Source: Apostichopus japonicus (taxonomy: Eukaryota > Echinodermata > Holothuroidea > Aspidochirotida > Stichopodidae). From it: a stretch of 64,000 nt of DNA. Below the pieces are notes generated by a model. It was not told the origin of the DNA. It did not search any database and worked only from the letters and a program-made list of their open reading frames with translations. The position numbers were made by a program, and so were the translations under genes. Shown in pieces: positions 62,601-64,000 of the stretch. The DNA lies in the NCBI RefSeq assembly GCF_037975245.1, contig NC_092562.1, forward strand, positions 26,277,054 to 26,341,053. Direction: 5' to 3'. Positions within the stretch are counted from its first letter, which is position 1; each line of letters starts with the position of its first letter.

Positions 62601-63000
62601 TTCATTGTTACAAAACACAGTCAATTTTGAACAGATTTTGTATATTTGAGCTTAAATTCAGTAAACTCACCATTAGCATGCAGGAACATAGTCATGATGG
62701 TAGTATCCTCTCTATCATCCTTCTTTGCTGTACAATTGAAAACACCAAATGCATTGCTATTAGCAGGGGTAATGGAAAAGGTATATCCAGCTGTGTTTGC
62801 AGGAAGGTCTGGGATCATGGTGCCACTCACTGTGGAGACAGGATGCGGACCATTAGGTCTTGTGTCATAAGCTCTAATTGAAGTCACAGCTGCATCATCA
62901 TCTCCTGCTCCAAGATAACACTCAAAGTGAGGAAGAGGCCGAGTAGAAACAGATCCAGCATCTTTTGACTTGAATGACATCACACTCATCTGAACCTTAT
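11546..63000 (-). CDS. Tie-like receptor pseudophosphatase: Ig-Ig-EGFx5-Ig-FN3x2-TM-PTP-PTP, 28 exons, 5' incomplete
   Basis: Full span of the host gene; exons are listed separately. Twenty-eight exons chain from 63000 down to the TGA at 11546-11548 with compatible phases throughout, about 1,440 residues. Seen: Ig1 (~1-110), Ig2 (~111-196), five EGF modules (~197-437), Ig3 (~438-535), FN3 (~536-640), FN3 (~641-748), one transmembrane helix (~755-778), a Tyr-rich juxtamembrane segment (~807-941), PTP D1 (~942-1190), PTP D2 (~1200-1440). The ectodomain resembles Tie1/Tie2 but the cytoplasmic part is a tandem receptor-type PTP. Both catalytic P-loops lack Arg, so no phosphatase activity is expected. 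Sequons for N-glycosylation lie in Ig1, Ig2, Ig3, an EGF and both FN3 domains. The signal peptide exon was not found and probably lies beyond the window. The alternative, two neighbouring genes, is unlikely because the phase chain runs unbroken through the TM. Confidence 0.88.
11891..12026 (-). CDS. Exon 27: PTP D2, P-loop without catalytic Arg
   Basis: Acceptor CTCATTTCAG; donor TCACAG|GTTAGT; phase 2 in, 0 out. The junction gives HCLNGVGVSAVYVTAKTQIQ; Val stands where HCx5R needs Arg. HCLNG is typical of D2 domains of type IIB receptor PTPs. Ends NVNFMLSQ. Confidence 0.84.
12341..12468 (-). CDS. Exon 26: PTP D2, lost WPD loop and P-loop Cys
   Basis: Acceptor TTTTCTCAG; donor CACTGTCT|GTATGT; phase 0 in, 2 out. 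VNHLTFEALLGDDEALP occupies the place of FTxWPDxGVP, so the WPD loop is lost. Ends GPTLIHC, with the P-loop Cys retained. Confidence 0.84.
12660..12794 (-). CDS. Exon 25: PTP D2, YWP segment
   Basis: Acceptor CTGTAG-type CTACAG; donor AATGAG|GTACAT; phase 0-0, 45 codons. KYWPDSGLITFGSITVKC, then TQTFEVNHQDYE, the normal strand order before the WPD loop. Confidence 0.83.
13823..13948 (-). CDS. Exon 24: PTP D2, FW segment
   Basis: Acceptor TTTAATATAG; donor AACAAG|GTTTGT; phase 0-0, 42 codons. SIILTQHPLASILEDFWRLV, then STIIMLKDM, equivalent to the conserved ATQGPL...DFWRMVW...IVML block. Confidence 0.84.
15390..15469 (-). CDS. Exon 23: PTP D2, RPxL and DYINA segment
   Basis: Acceptor TTCTTTACAG; donor TTGCAG|GTTGGT; phase 1 in, 0 out. 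Gives LDSYRPVLKSNG and GSNDYINATKLQ, the D2 counterpart of the PYDHxR...DYINA block. Confidence 0.83.
16320..16419 (-). CDS. Exon 22: D1-D2 linker and start of PTP D2
   Basis: Acceptor TTTCTCCCTCAG; donor ATTCCTT|GTATGT; phase 0 in, 1 out. ALTKIQKLTMPQQQQIGEAQ, then YKNRFPGIIP, the KNRY-type motif opening D2 (KNRF here). Confidence 0.82.
16751..16790. repeat. (CCGT)n(CCAT)n(CTAT)n microsatellite
   Basis: Compound tetranucleotide repeat in intron 21, the region where a missing D1 micro-exon might lie. Confidence 0.9.
17306..17441 (-). CDS. Exon 21: PTP D1, P-loop without catalytic Arg
   Basis: Acceptor TTTTTTAACAG; donor likely ACCCGG|GTTTGT; phase 2 in, 0 out. Joined to exon 20, the signature reads HCRDGSGSTGTFLALYQLVD. 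In the HCx5R motif the invariant Arg is Ser. RMDMVLT replaces RxxMVQT, so the Q-loop Gln is also gone. The QYxFI helix usual after this point is not encoded here. Confidence 0.84.
17832..17989 (-). CDS. Exon 20: PTP D1, degenerate WPD loop and P-loop Cys
   Basis: Acceptor TTTTTCTCTAG; donor CACTGCAG|GTAACA; phase 0 in, 2 out. VHQLQFHGWPQGGVPEDY: the general-acid Asp of WPD is Gln. Ends PMLIHC, the start of the P-loop with the nucleophilic Cys retained. Confidence 0.86.
18709..18840 (-). CDS. Exon 19: PTP D1, YWP segment
   Basis: Acceptor GTCTTGTCTAAG; donor AGTGAC|GTGAGT; phase 0-0, 44 codons. Has SYWPKKV (conserved YWP), a beta-strand block FGELNVFLQETT and YTNRKLKIISD, typical of the PTP core before the WPD loop. 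Confidence 0.83.
19393..19481 (-). CDS. Exon 18: PTP D1, FW-W segment
   Basis: Acceptor TTTATTCCTAG; donor AGTTCG|GTAAAA; phase 1 in, 0 out. Encodes GPQSKSLSEQFWRIIWQQDV, then RTLVMLVDSS, equivalent to the conserved DFWRMIWEQ...IVMLT block. Confidence 0.83.
20390..20470. repeat. DIRS internal complementary region
   Basis: Bases 20390-20431 are the reverse complement of the left end 19924-19965 (about 40 of 42 match). Bases 20432-20470 are the reverse complement of the right end near 23312-23348. Juxtaposed copies of both element ends are the hallmark of the DIRS circular intermediate template. Confidence 0.82.
20543..21499 (-). pseudogene. DIRS tyrosine recombinase, frameshifted
   Basis: The N-terminal core-binding part (STVATYDSRLRKFREWC, VSTIKNYRSAITPIHHGF) continues the gag frame. 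Near 21150 the frame shifts, and the catalytic part lies in another frame with one further in-frame TAG near 20905. Catalytic residues are still visible: an Arg in LIALASARRRSCLHALS, HxxR in AHDIRGVGAS, then AAAWRTPTMFVACYL with the Tyr nucleophile. It would have cut and rejoined circular element DNA during integration; now inactive. Confidence 0.7.
21500..23202 (-). pseudogene. DIRS gag-like gene, degraded
   Basis: Same-frame open segments at 22969-23202 (MVPRKGKEKGKAPTKKK, strongly basic), 22324-22611 (acidic, LEDEFTGSLEEEEIPM) and 21500-22053 (FTSFLMLTAEVLMRHHQQL, LGDDLFAGNFQQKLQEE, then an RG/RP-rich tail) are separated by stop codons. LFxGxFxxxLxE near the end is typical of DIRS Gag. Not expected to be functional. 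Other-frame ORFs on both strands here are shadows. Confidence 0.6.
23787..23823 (-). CDS. Exon 17: PTP D1, 37-base micro-exon
   Basis: Acceptor TTTTCAG; donor GCAAGAG|GTAAAC; phase 0 in, 1 out. Encodes ARNGKARFIAAR and joins to GPQ in exon 18, matching the family's FIAxQGP strand. The DIRS-type element lies in the intron that follows. Confidence 0.8.
25164..25240 (-). CDS. Exon 16: PTP D1, phosphotyrosine-loop region
   Basis: Acceptor GTAAAATTACAAG; donor GATAAAG|GTATAT; phase 1 in, 0 out. Joins to give PYDHTRVKLQVSGN and SDYYNASMIK, the standard PYDHxRVxL and DYINA motifs, which confirms a PTP fold. Confidence 0.84.
25563..26011. mobile_element. hAT-like MITE D
   Basis: 449 bp in intron 15. 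Ends CAGGGATGAGACT and (reverse complement) CAGGCATGAGACT, flanked by TACATG on both sides. Shares the AAGGGGAGGGG/CCCCTCCCCTTT palindrome with MITE C. Long A-rich runs near 25877-25980. The short direct repeat (6 bp) makes superfamily assignment less certain. Confidence 0.65.
26585..26675 (-). CDS. Exon 15: PTP D1, N-terminal helix
   Basis: Acceptor TTTAACCAG; donor ATTCCAT|GTAAGT; phase 0 in, 1 out. VLPRGRQHPCSEAL, then KSKNSLSKIIPY where active PTPs have KNRYxNILPY. The substrate-recognition KNRY motif is changed to KNSL; the tyrosine that normally packs on phosphotyrosine is absent. Confidence 0.82.
26871..27274 (-). CDS. Exon 14: Tyr-rich juxtamembrane segment and start of PTP D1
   Basis: Acceptor GTTCCTATAG; donor GAGTTTATG|GTGAAT; phase 1 in, 0 out. 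A low-complexity acidic segment carries eight tyrosines in short motifs: EYIPL, QYQNP, GYEIP, TYEAV, DYEDP, QYAGV, VYINV, DYMSR. Several fit SH2-binding types (YxxP; YINV as a Grb2-type YxN). It ends RRIVIEDVVKEFM, the helix that opens a PTP domain. Confidence 0.86.
27729..28607. mobile_element. Possible hAT-like element
   Basis: 879 bp in intron 13. Ends TAGGCCTG and CAGGCCTA, with imperfect flanking repeats GTAGAAAC and TTAGTAAC (6 of 8). Repeated (T/G)ACCCG and GGTACCC words near both ends. No transposase ORF. Boundaries are tentative. Confidence 0.4.
28687..28769 (-). CDS. Exon 13: basic stop-transfer and juxtamembrane start
   Basis: Acceptor TTATTTTCAG; donor GATCAAG|GTATTT; phase 2 in, 1 out. 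Encodes RKRSRKASPSTSDPTSF and an acidic end. The RKRSRK cluster sits directly after the helix; SRKAS and the serines are possible kinase sites (inference). Confidence 0.84.
29219..29312 (-). CDS. Exon 12: transmembrane helix
   Basis: Acceptor CCTTTTTTTCAG; donor TTACAG|GTAAGC; phase 1 in, 2 out. About 24 uninterrupted hydrophobic residues from SFAVFIVIP to TFVLIY, followed across the junction by RKRSRK, a stop-transfer signal. This gives type I topology with the PTP domains in the cytoplasm. Confidence 0.9.
29420..29880. other. GC-richer unclassified segment in intron 11
   Basis: Stands out from the AT-rich intron in composition and ends CAGGGCCTGG. It could be an old SINE or LINE tail. No TIR or protein match seen. 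Confidence 0.3.
30316..30571 (-). CDS. Exon 11: FN3 domain 2, second part
   Basis: Acceptor GATCAATAG; donor CAGGAAG|GTTAGT; phase 0 in, 1 out. ITAYTIYYKVDD, LEPGESYTFMVSLSTD and an S/T/P-rich stalk (PMSSTPKPQEG) leading to the membrane. Confidence 0.86.
31026..31093 (-). CDS. Exon 10: FN3 domain 2, first part
   Basis: Acceptor TTATTTACAG; donor TTGGCAG|GTATGT; phase 1 in, 0 out. It encodes VPITPTAVMVKV and ends LNVTWQ, the strand-B tryptophan region where FN3 domains are often split by an intron. Confidence 0.83.
31406..32313 (-). mobile_element. Possible solo LTR
   Basis: In intron 9, a GC-richer block ends (on minus) with TGTAGCGCCCCCAACAGGG, a common LTR start. If the other end is TGGCTGTCAC at 31406, the ends are TG...CA with 4-bp flanks ATAT. 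No internal retroviral genes. The inner boundary is a guess. Confidence 0.4.
32542..32856 (-). CDS. Exon 9: fibronectin type III domain 1
   Basis: Acceptor TTTCTATTCAG; donor TGTGAGG|GTGAGT; phase 1-1. Clear FN3: ISQTSVTIKWRAWGE, VVGYIVYYRKNATDSW, LEEDTIYAFSVSAVRE. The acceptor is only 110 bp from the LTR end at 32967. Confidence 0.88.
32925..32939. repeat. C homopolymer beside exon 9
   Basis: A run of about 15 C between the LTR end and the acceptor of exon 9; on the gene strand a G run some 70 bases upstream of the splice site. Confidence 0.9.
32967..33953 (-). repeat. 3' LTR of the Gmr1-type element
   Basis: 987 bp, matching 39061-40047 at all but about five positions. Short ORFs inside it are duplicated in the other LTR and are not genes. 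Its distal end is 110 bp upstream of host exon 9. Confidence 0.95.
33954..33973 (-). promoter_or_regulatory. Polypurine tract
   Basis: On the minus strand, AAAGGGGGAGT lies directly before the 3' LTR, the expected plus-strand primer site. The last bases before the LTR (AAT) are not purine-only. Confidence 0.7.
34224..36983 (-). CDS. pol: Retrotransposon Pol: integrase then RT-RNase H, one internal stop
   Basis: One reading frame from 36983 to 34224 with a single TAG at 35985-35987. Integrase comes first: HDSIMAGHLG...CKSCDIC zinc-binding motif, then catalytic DDE residues in VAVDIVGP, LTDRGSQFTS and NGLVEKFNGT. After the stop comes a C-terminal integrase tail (LLMQWKGPFTVL). Reverse transcriptase follows with FCVDYRKLNKV, RIDLTKGYWQVEM, MPFGLVGAPAVF and the catalytic NYLDDIL. 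RNase H has LRTDASDVGIGAVLL, ERECLGLVWA and LQTDHEPLTYLN. All catalytic motifs look intact. The IN-RT-RH order marks a Gmr1-type element. The TAG is probably a point mutation; readthrough cannot be excluded. Confidence 0.9.
36971..38806 (-). CDS. gag: Retrotransposon Gag-protease polyprotein (611 aa)
   Basis: Starts MMDIRELTELGAKMGL and passes through a coiled coil of tandem heptads (AEKQRAE; residues ~40-85). A capsid-like helical region follows (~130-290; YSRLPPDDSQDYQKLKKALL, QFLNVCSKELALFL), resembling the SCAN domain, which is thought to derive from Gmr1-like Gag. A zinc-knuckle-like CFVCGKLGLKANDC lies near 340, with Leu where CCHC has His. An aspartic protease motif LRDSGCSGVIV lies near 455. 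The ORF stop overlaps the start of the pol ORF, which is in the -1 frame, so pol may be made by -1 frameshifting or reinitiation; no classical slippery heptamer was recognised. ORF intact. Confidence 0.88.
   Translation of the reverse strand: MMDIRELTELGAKMGLTGGELLNFVKEQQQIAHDERQQERAEAEKQRAEAEKQRAEAEKQRAEAEKQRAEAEKERAEAVKQRMFELAKLEKQAELQQNSNGDADLNSSRSSTSSREPNRIPTPKMPHFDEKEDLDAYLLRFERFATAQEWPEEQWALNLSLCLKGESLRVYSRLPPDDSQDYQKLKKALLKRFQFTEEGFRQKFRRERPKKGETSIQYMARLENYMARWLEMGGINKTFEEFSDLMLREQFLNVCSKELALFLREHDCKTSKALSELADKYLEAHHRDLEKCVKSFQTNQGNGKKPDGNPNSQEYKTKIVDAGENRNTRSAIKCFVCGKLGLKANDCRQRFKAQSAVATENAKPDKLGSSDRSQKDHRSGQTANLCLMKQIKESDSYSINLACGHEIPIVSAACEEPTDITEKILSDVKERMPVVEGYLKGRKVSVLRDSGCSGVIVRRNLISNDQLTGVDQLCVLIDGTVRKIPEAIVVVDTPFFTGSLKALCMKRPVYDLIIGNVPGVRGPENPDPDWSVKEVPSEQCEPHNVEETASVEIGTSVESRDEPEVAADQMIPSDDVGDDSDIGGAVETRAQKQKRNENLKPLKRLMFLWMT
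38577..38690 (-). repeat. 21-bp tandem repeat within gag
   Basis: Five to six copies of a 21-bp unit (TTTCCGCCTCAGCCCTTTGC on +, 20 of its 21 bases) encode repeated AEKQRAE heptads. Nearly perfect copies suggest recent expansion and a length-variable coiled coil. Confidence 0.85.
38914..39042 (-). repeat. Leader tandem repeat, about 35 bp x 4
   Basis: Between the 5' LTR and gag, four degenerate copies of a unit around TTTTAAACAATTCCC(C)GTTTTGTTTCTATC are seen on the + strand. Noncoding leader of the retrotransposon. Confidence 0.65.
39040..39054 (-). promoter_or_regulatory. Candidate primer-binding site
   Basis: On the minus strand, six bases inside the 5' LTR, TGGGGCTTATCCGGG begins with the TGG expected from pairing to a tRNA CCA end. 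The tRNA was not identified. Confidence 0.45.
39061..40047 (-). repeat. 5' LTR of the Gmr1-type element
   Basis: 987 bp, TGTCAC...GTGACA at the ends. Contains a TATA-like CTATATATAAG on the minus strand near 39735-39746, a plausible core promoter. Nearly identical to 32967-33953; differences seen at the CGACT(T/C)AAC, CT(C/T)CATCACC, CTGA(A/T)AGTG, CCGG(T/C)CACC and CCCG(C/T)ATG positions. Confidence 0.95.
40702..40895 (-). other. Possible orphan Ig-like exon in intron 8
   Basis: An open stretch on the gene's strand between acceptor-like CCCTGTAG and donor-like TTTAT|GTAGGT. It encodes QEIDCNNSENLFLGWTIGE, YYWFMQAVN and LIVFRDNQLVIGSELNIMSL, reminiscent of an Ig half-domain. Its phases (0 in, 2 out) do not fit between exons 8 and 9, both phase 1, and the next candidate exon (from 40632) stops quickly. 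It could be a relic exon, an alternative terminal exon for a secreted form, or chance. Confidence 0.25.
41491..41784 (-). CDS. Exon 8: Ig-like domain 3
   Basis: Acceptor TTTACATTACAG; donor CATTATG|GTAAGA; phase 1-1. One Ig fold: the B-strand Cys is in QWSVTCWVEEL and the F-strand in AGDTYYCVIIPG. Sequons NVT and NTT. Placed after the EGF block and before FN3, as in Tie. It joins in frame to exon 9, skipping the Gmr1-type element. Confidence 0.83.
41912..42307. mobile_element. hAT-like MITE B
   Basis: 396 bp in intron 7, bounded by 8-bp direct repeats CAAATGGT (41904-41911 and 42308-42315) and a perfect TIR CAGTGGCGGAGC. The interior shares TGTACGCTCCGCGCCAACC and GGTGGCGCTCCGCT with MITE A, so both belong to one family. 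Confidence 0.8.
43572..43712 (-). CDS. Exon 7: EGF-like module 5
   Basis: Acceptor CTCATTTCAG; donor CAAGAAG|GTAATT; phase 1-1. ECQAGFFGDNCTEVC, then HCDSDACDRVTGEC and a Cys-Cys pair before a proline-containing end (DLPPSRCQE). One sequon (NCT). Confidence 0.84.
44383..44514. repeat. Recent 64-bp tandem duplication
   Basis: The 64-bp unit starting AATTTC(T/C)ACAAATCTTTGC is repeated almost perfectly (44383-44446, 44447-44510), followed by the start of a third copy. Lies in intron 6. Confidence 0.85.
44757..44892. repeat. Short tandem duplication, about 70 bp x 2
   Basis: GGCCT(C/T)TG(T/C)TT...AAAGTAAACATCACAAATAA(C/G)TAGAGAA occurs twice in succession in intron 6, with moderate divergence. 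Confidence 0.65.
44925..45080 (-). CDS. Exon 6: EGF-like module 4
   Basis: Acceptor TTGTCCATAG; donor TGTCTAG|GTAATT; phase 1-1. CPMGYYGNQCTEKC, CLDGAICHKLSGRC, CAPGSVLDPNGQSC. Vertebrate Tie receptors have three EGF modules, so this and the next are extra. Confidence 0.85.
   Translation of the reverse strand, partial: FLMFVQWVTMVTNVQRNVCVLMVLFVISFQEDVKIPVVLQVQFWIQMASPV
45435..45772. repeat. Decayed tandem repeat, left part
   Basis: Degenerate units of about 115-125 bp built on TGACCTTTGACCTCCAC, ACTCAATGTGGTAC, TACACACCAAATTTGAGGTC and TTCCCTTCTTGAGATAT. The array is split by the TTAA element and continues after 47560. Confidence 0.6.
45777..47555 (+). mobile_element. TTAA-flanked DNA transposon relic encoding a THAP domain
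   Basis: 1,779 bp in intron 5 bounded by TTAA on both sides (45773-45776 and 47556-47559). Imperfect terminal inverted repeats: AGATGAACGATAGTGA against AGTAGAACGACAGTGA. The flanks rejoin to restore a local repeat motif (GAGGTCTGCTTAAAGCTTCCCTT-like), which supports clean insertion. It encodes a THAP zinc finger but no recognisable catalytic domain. TTAA duplications plus THAP suggest Kolobok; piggyBac also uses TTAA but normally has other TIRs. Confidence 0.65.
46117..46386 (+). pseudogene. THAP domain coding fragment
   Basis: An open frame directly after an acceptor-like CACTAG reads NCVVGGCNRTNVDSTISFF, then FPSGKSSERYRKLWIRFVRR and KVCSAHFTEDD. It has all four zinc ligands of THAP (C-x4-C near the start, C-x2-H in CSAHF) and the conserved FP and W. 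There is no ATG ahead of it, and it stops soon after HFTEDD, before the usual AVPTIF-type box, so it is an exon or a truncated relic of a transposase. Confidence 0.65.
47560..47870. repeat. Decayed tandem repeat, right part
   Basis: Continuation of the array at 45435. CTTCCCTTCTTGAGATAT recurs at about 47561, 47684 and 47826, with TTTGACC and ACCTCCAC words between. Short ORFs here reflect the repeat, not genes. Confidence 0.6.
48000..51092. other. Intron 5 remainder, nothing recognised
   Basis: Very AT-rich intron sequence without supported exons or identifiable mobile elements. Confidence 0.5.
51093..51227 (-). CDS. Exon 5: EGF-like module 3
   Basis: Acceptor TTTGTTTACAG; donor TGTCAGA|GTAAGT; phase 1-1. 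Laminin-type EGF: VCEPGKYGAGCLQDC, HCQNQGSCNRFTGEC, WSGNNC. Matches Tie EGF3 in position and spacing. Confidence 0.87.
52251..52406 (-). CDS. Exon 4: EGF-like module 2 (Tie-type)
   Basis: Acceptor TTCTTTTAG; donor AGTGG|GTGAAT; phase 1-1. It has GCGPDKFGYSCEFEC followed by the unusual block LFCLIDPFGCRCNSGF. This corresponds to the Tie-specific FCLPDPYGCSC block of the second Tie EGF module and is the most diagnostic single match in the gene. Confidence 0.88.
53164..53298 (-). CDS. Exon 3: EGF-like module 1 (Tie-type)
   Basis: Acceptor TTAATAG; donor CTGACAG|GTTTGT; phase 1-1. Eight-cysteine laminin-type EGF: ACSSGRWGPPGC, then CDNCYNGGVCDDETG, then CICAPGFMGQNC. The CxPGFMGxxC ending is very close to Tie2 EGF1. 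Confidence 0.88.
54558..56249 (+). repeat. GTGACTCGCGTGAC motif array, nine perfect copies
   Basis: Perfect copies start at 54558, 54737, 54927, 54949, 55705, 55719, 56055, 56069 and 56236; a decayed copy is at about 55887. Structure: GTGAC-TCGC-GTGAC. All point the same way, and three pairs are adjacent or nearly so. CpG-rich words in AT-rich surroundings suggest a conserved protein-binding site rather than drift. Confidence 0.85.
55671..56360 (+). repeat. Tandem duplication, about 350 bp x 2
   Basis: 55671-56020 and 56021-56360 are near-identical, both starting CAGTAAATAGG and ending TAATTAGTCCAA, each carrying a doubled GTGACTCGCGTGAC. In the first copy the third motif has decayed to GTGACTCTGTGAC; in the second it is intact. 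Confidence 0.85.
57050..57960. repeat. Diverged repeat with TTTGACCT words
   Basis: An irregular repeat with phrases such as TTTGACCTCCA, ACCAAATTTGAAAGTTATCGGTTGAG, ACCTTTGACGCT and CTACCAAGCTTGAAGAAAT. It resembles a widespread invertebrate repeat type and has lost clear periodicity. Noncoding. Confidence 0.4.
58353..58610 (-). CDS. Exon 2: Ig-like domain 2
   Basis: Acceptor ATGTTTACAG; donor TTCGTG|GTAAGA; phase 1-1. It encodes one Ig fold with MPRYSWRINGSDV and TGDNGLYECHIAF, ending GLNRLIVR. The F-strand Cys is present but its B-strand partner is missing (VVIDMDW), so the canonical disulfide cannot form. The ending FxRLIVR and the position straight before the EGF modules match Tie2. Confidence 0.85.
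59000..61200. other. Intron 1 part, nothing recognised
   Basis: AT-rich; a C/G-richer stretch at 60640-60900 has no bounded repeat structure or ORF homology visible. Confidence 0.5.
61202..61320 (+). repeat. tRNA-derived SINE head (decayed)
   Basis: TTGGCTAAGGTGTCGGACTC fits a Pol III box A and continues CGTGATCATTGG as in many tRNA-derived SINE heads. The box B region (GGAGGGATTCTTTC) is degraded and the cloverleaf does not close, so this is not a working tRNA gene. Confidence 0.45.
62671..63000 (-). CDS. Exon 1 of those visible: Ig-like domain 1
   Basis: Acceptor TTTTTTTCAG ends at 63001; donor AATG|GTGAGT. Phase 1 in and out. Two Ig cysteines are visible, in PHFECYLGAG and FGVFNCTAKK, and the domain ends TTIMTMFLHAN, resembling the end of the first Tie2 Ig domain. 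A sequon (NCT) is present. This is not the true first exon: it starts in phase 1 with no signal peptide. Confidence 0.85.
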
Positions 63001-64000
63001 CTGAAAAAAATAACAATATGATCATAATGAAATATAAATCGCAGATATCTCTATATTCAGATTCTTCTTAACACAGAAATTTCACACTGAGTTTTCATCC
63101 ATGTATACATATTGCTTAGCTTTTTGTCATGCTGGATGTAACTTAAGGTTTCCAGATGCAAGTAAAATAAATTATGTTAACAGTAGCATAACCAGACCTC
63201 TTCATTTGGAGGTGGGAGGGGGCAAGGAGAAAGGTGTTGAGTGGCTTTTTCCACACATCTAAAACTTTGTGTGATATCTCTCCCACGTCTTTCTCCAAAT
63301 TCTCCCGCTCAAGGTCCCCCTTATCTCTTGTTTTTTTTTTTAGGGATGGGTTAGCTACCCCATTGCCTGCCTGCCCACCCCCCCCCCGTGGTATGAGAAA
63401 GTTACAATAATCGAAGCTGATAACTATGTGTGCTCTATTATCAGACTGCCTTTAGATACTGCCTTTAGATGACCTTACACTAATCCTATACAAGTACACT
63501 TCAAGACTGGAAATTACACTTGTTATATGTTTATAAAGTAAAAACCATGTAATGAATGAACGCCATCTAGTGAAAAAGTGTAATTTGCATGCATGTAAAC
63601 TGTGTTTATTGCAGTTATTATCGCATTTTTGTTTTCTTCTAAAAGTATGGTAGTGTAAATTAAGACGTTAGAGTTAAAGATATGGAAATTTGTACAATCT
63701 ACAAAGGGTTACATATATACTGTCCTCAGTCTTCTAGATTATTCTTGGTAACAATGACTGTCTCAAAGACTCATACGATGTTCAGAGATCTCTATAACTA
63801 ACAAAACAATATGCAAAGTAACTCATTAATATTCATAAACTAAAGGGACTGCATCAAGGAAGCATGTGCAAATGTAAACTCTACAGCCAATTACCTGGAA
63901 ACGCAACTGAGTGTGCCCTTGTTAGCAGGGTCATGTAATGAAATCCTCAAGAAATAAGAACGTTTCATATATTTTCTATCCTCAAGTCACTTCAGCTTTG
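63001..64000. other. Upstream intron, first exon not identified
   Basis: Should contain intron and possibly the first coding exon. C- and G-rich patches near 63210-63390. A phase-compatible but weak start candidate lies at 63895-63934. Confidence 0.4.

Noticed and set aside
62671-63025. Alternative start MIILLFFSDKV reading through the exon 1 acceptor
   Set aside because: The hydrophobic run is encoded by the polypyrimidine tract of a good splice acceptor and is too short for a signal peptide.
63895-63934. Phase-compatible start exon reading MTLLTRAHSVAFP with a GTAATT donor and an upstream in-frame stop
   Set aside because: It joins exon 1 in frame but gives a weak signal peptide; the real first exon more likely lies beyond the window.

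Overview
The window is intron-rich, AT-rich metazoan DNA. The transposon content (a Gmr1-type Ty3 element with integrase ahead of reverse transcriptase, a DIRS-type element, hAT-like MITEs, a TTAA-flanked THAP element) suggests a marine invertebrate deuterostome, most likely an echinoderm. The species cannot be named from the sequence alone.

One host gene fills most of the window. It lies on the minus strand from at least 63,000 down to a stop codon at 11,546-11,548. I could chain 28 exons by hand; every splice junction keeps the reading frame, giving about 1,440 residues. The 5' end (signal peptide, first exon) was not found and probably lies beyond 64,000. The ectodomain reads Ig - Ig - EGF x5 - Ig - FN3 - FN3. 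The first two Ig domains and first three EGF modules match the angiopoietin receptor Tie1/Tie2 in order and in diagnostic motifs. After one transmembrane helix comes a tyrosine-rich juxtamembrane segment. Where a Tie receptor has a kinase, this protein has two tandem receptor-type tyrosine phosphatase (PTP) domains. Both PTP domains keep the P-loop cysteine but have lost the catalytic arginine (to Ser in D1, Val in D2). D1 also has WPQ for WPD, so the protein looks like a Tie-like pseudophosphatase receptor. I know of no described protein with this design; it is the main finding.

Layout. 1-11.5 kb: region 3' of the gene, no supported genes, two hAT-like MITEs and a diverged tandem repeat. 11.5-17.4 kb: exons of PTP D2 and the end of D1. 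17.8-26.7 kb: exons of D1, with a pol-less DIRS-type element (19.9-23.3 kb) in one intron. 26.9-29.3 kb: juxtamembrane and transmembrane exons. 30.3-32.9 kb: FN3 exons, with a possible solo LTR between them. 32,967-40,047: an almost intact Gmr1-type LTR retrotransposon in the same orientation as the gene, with CTGAG target duplications. 41.5-53.3 kb: Ig3 and the five EGF exons; their introns hold a MITE (41.9 kb) and a THAP-encoding TTAA element (45.8-47.6 kb). 54.5-56.6 kb: an element built around repeated GTGACTCGCGTGAC. 58.4-63.0 kb: Ig2 and Ig1 exons.

The ectodomain would bind an extracellular ligand, possibly angiopoietin-like. The cytoplasmic tyrosines could be phosphorylated by other kinases and dock SH2 proteins, and the dead PTP domains could bind without hydrolysing. 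These roles are inference from architecture.
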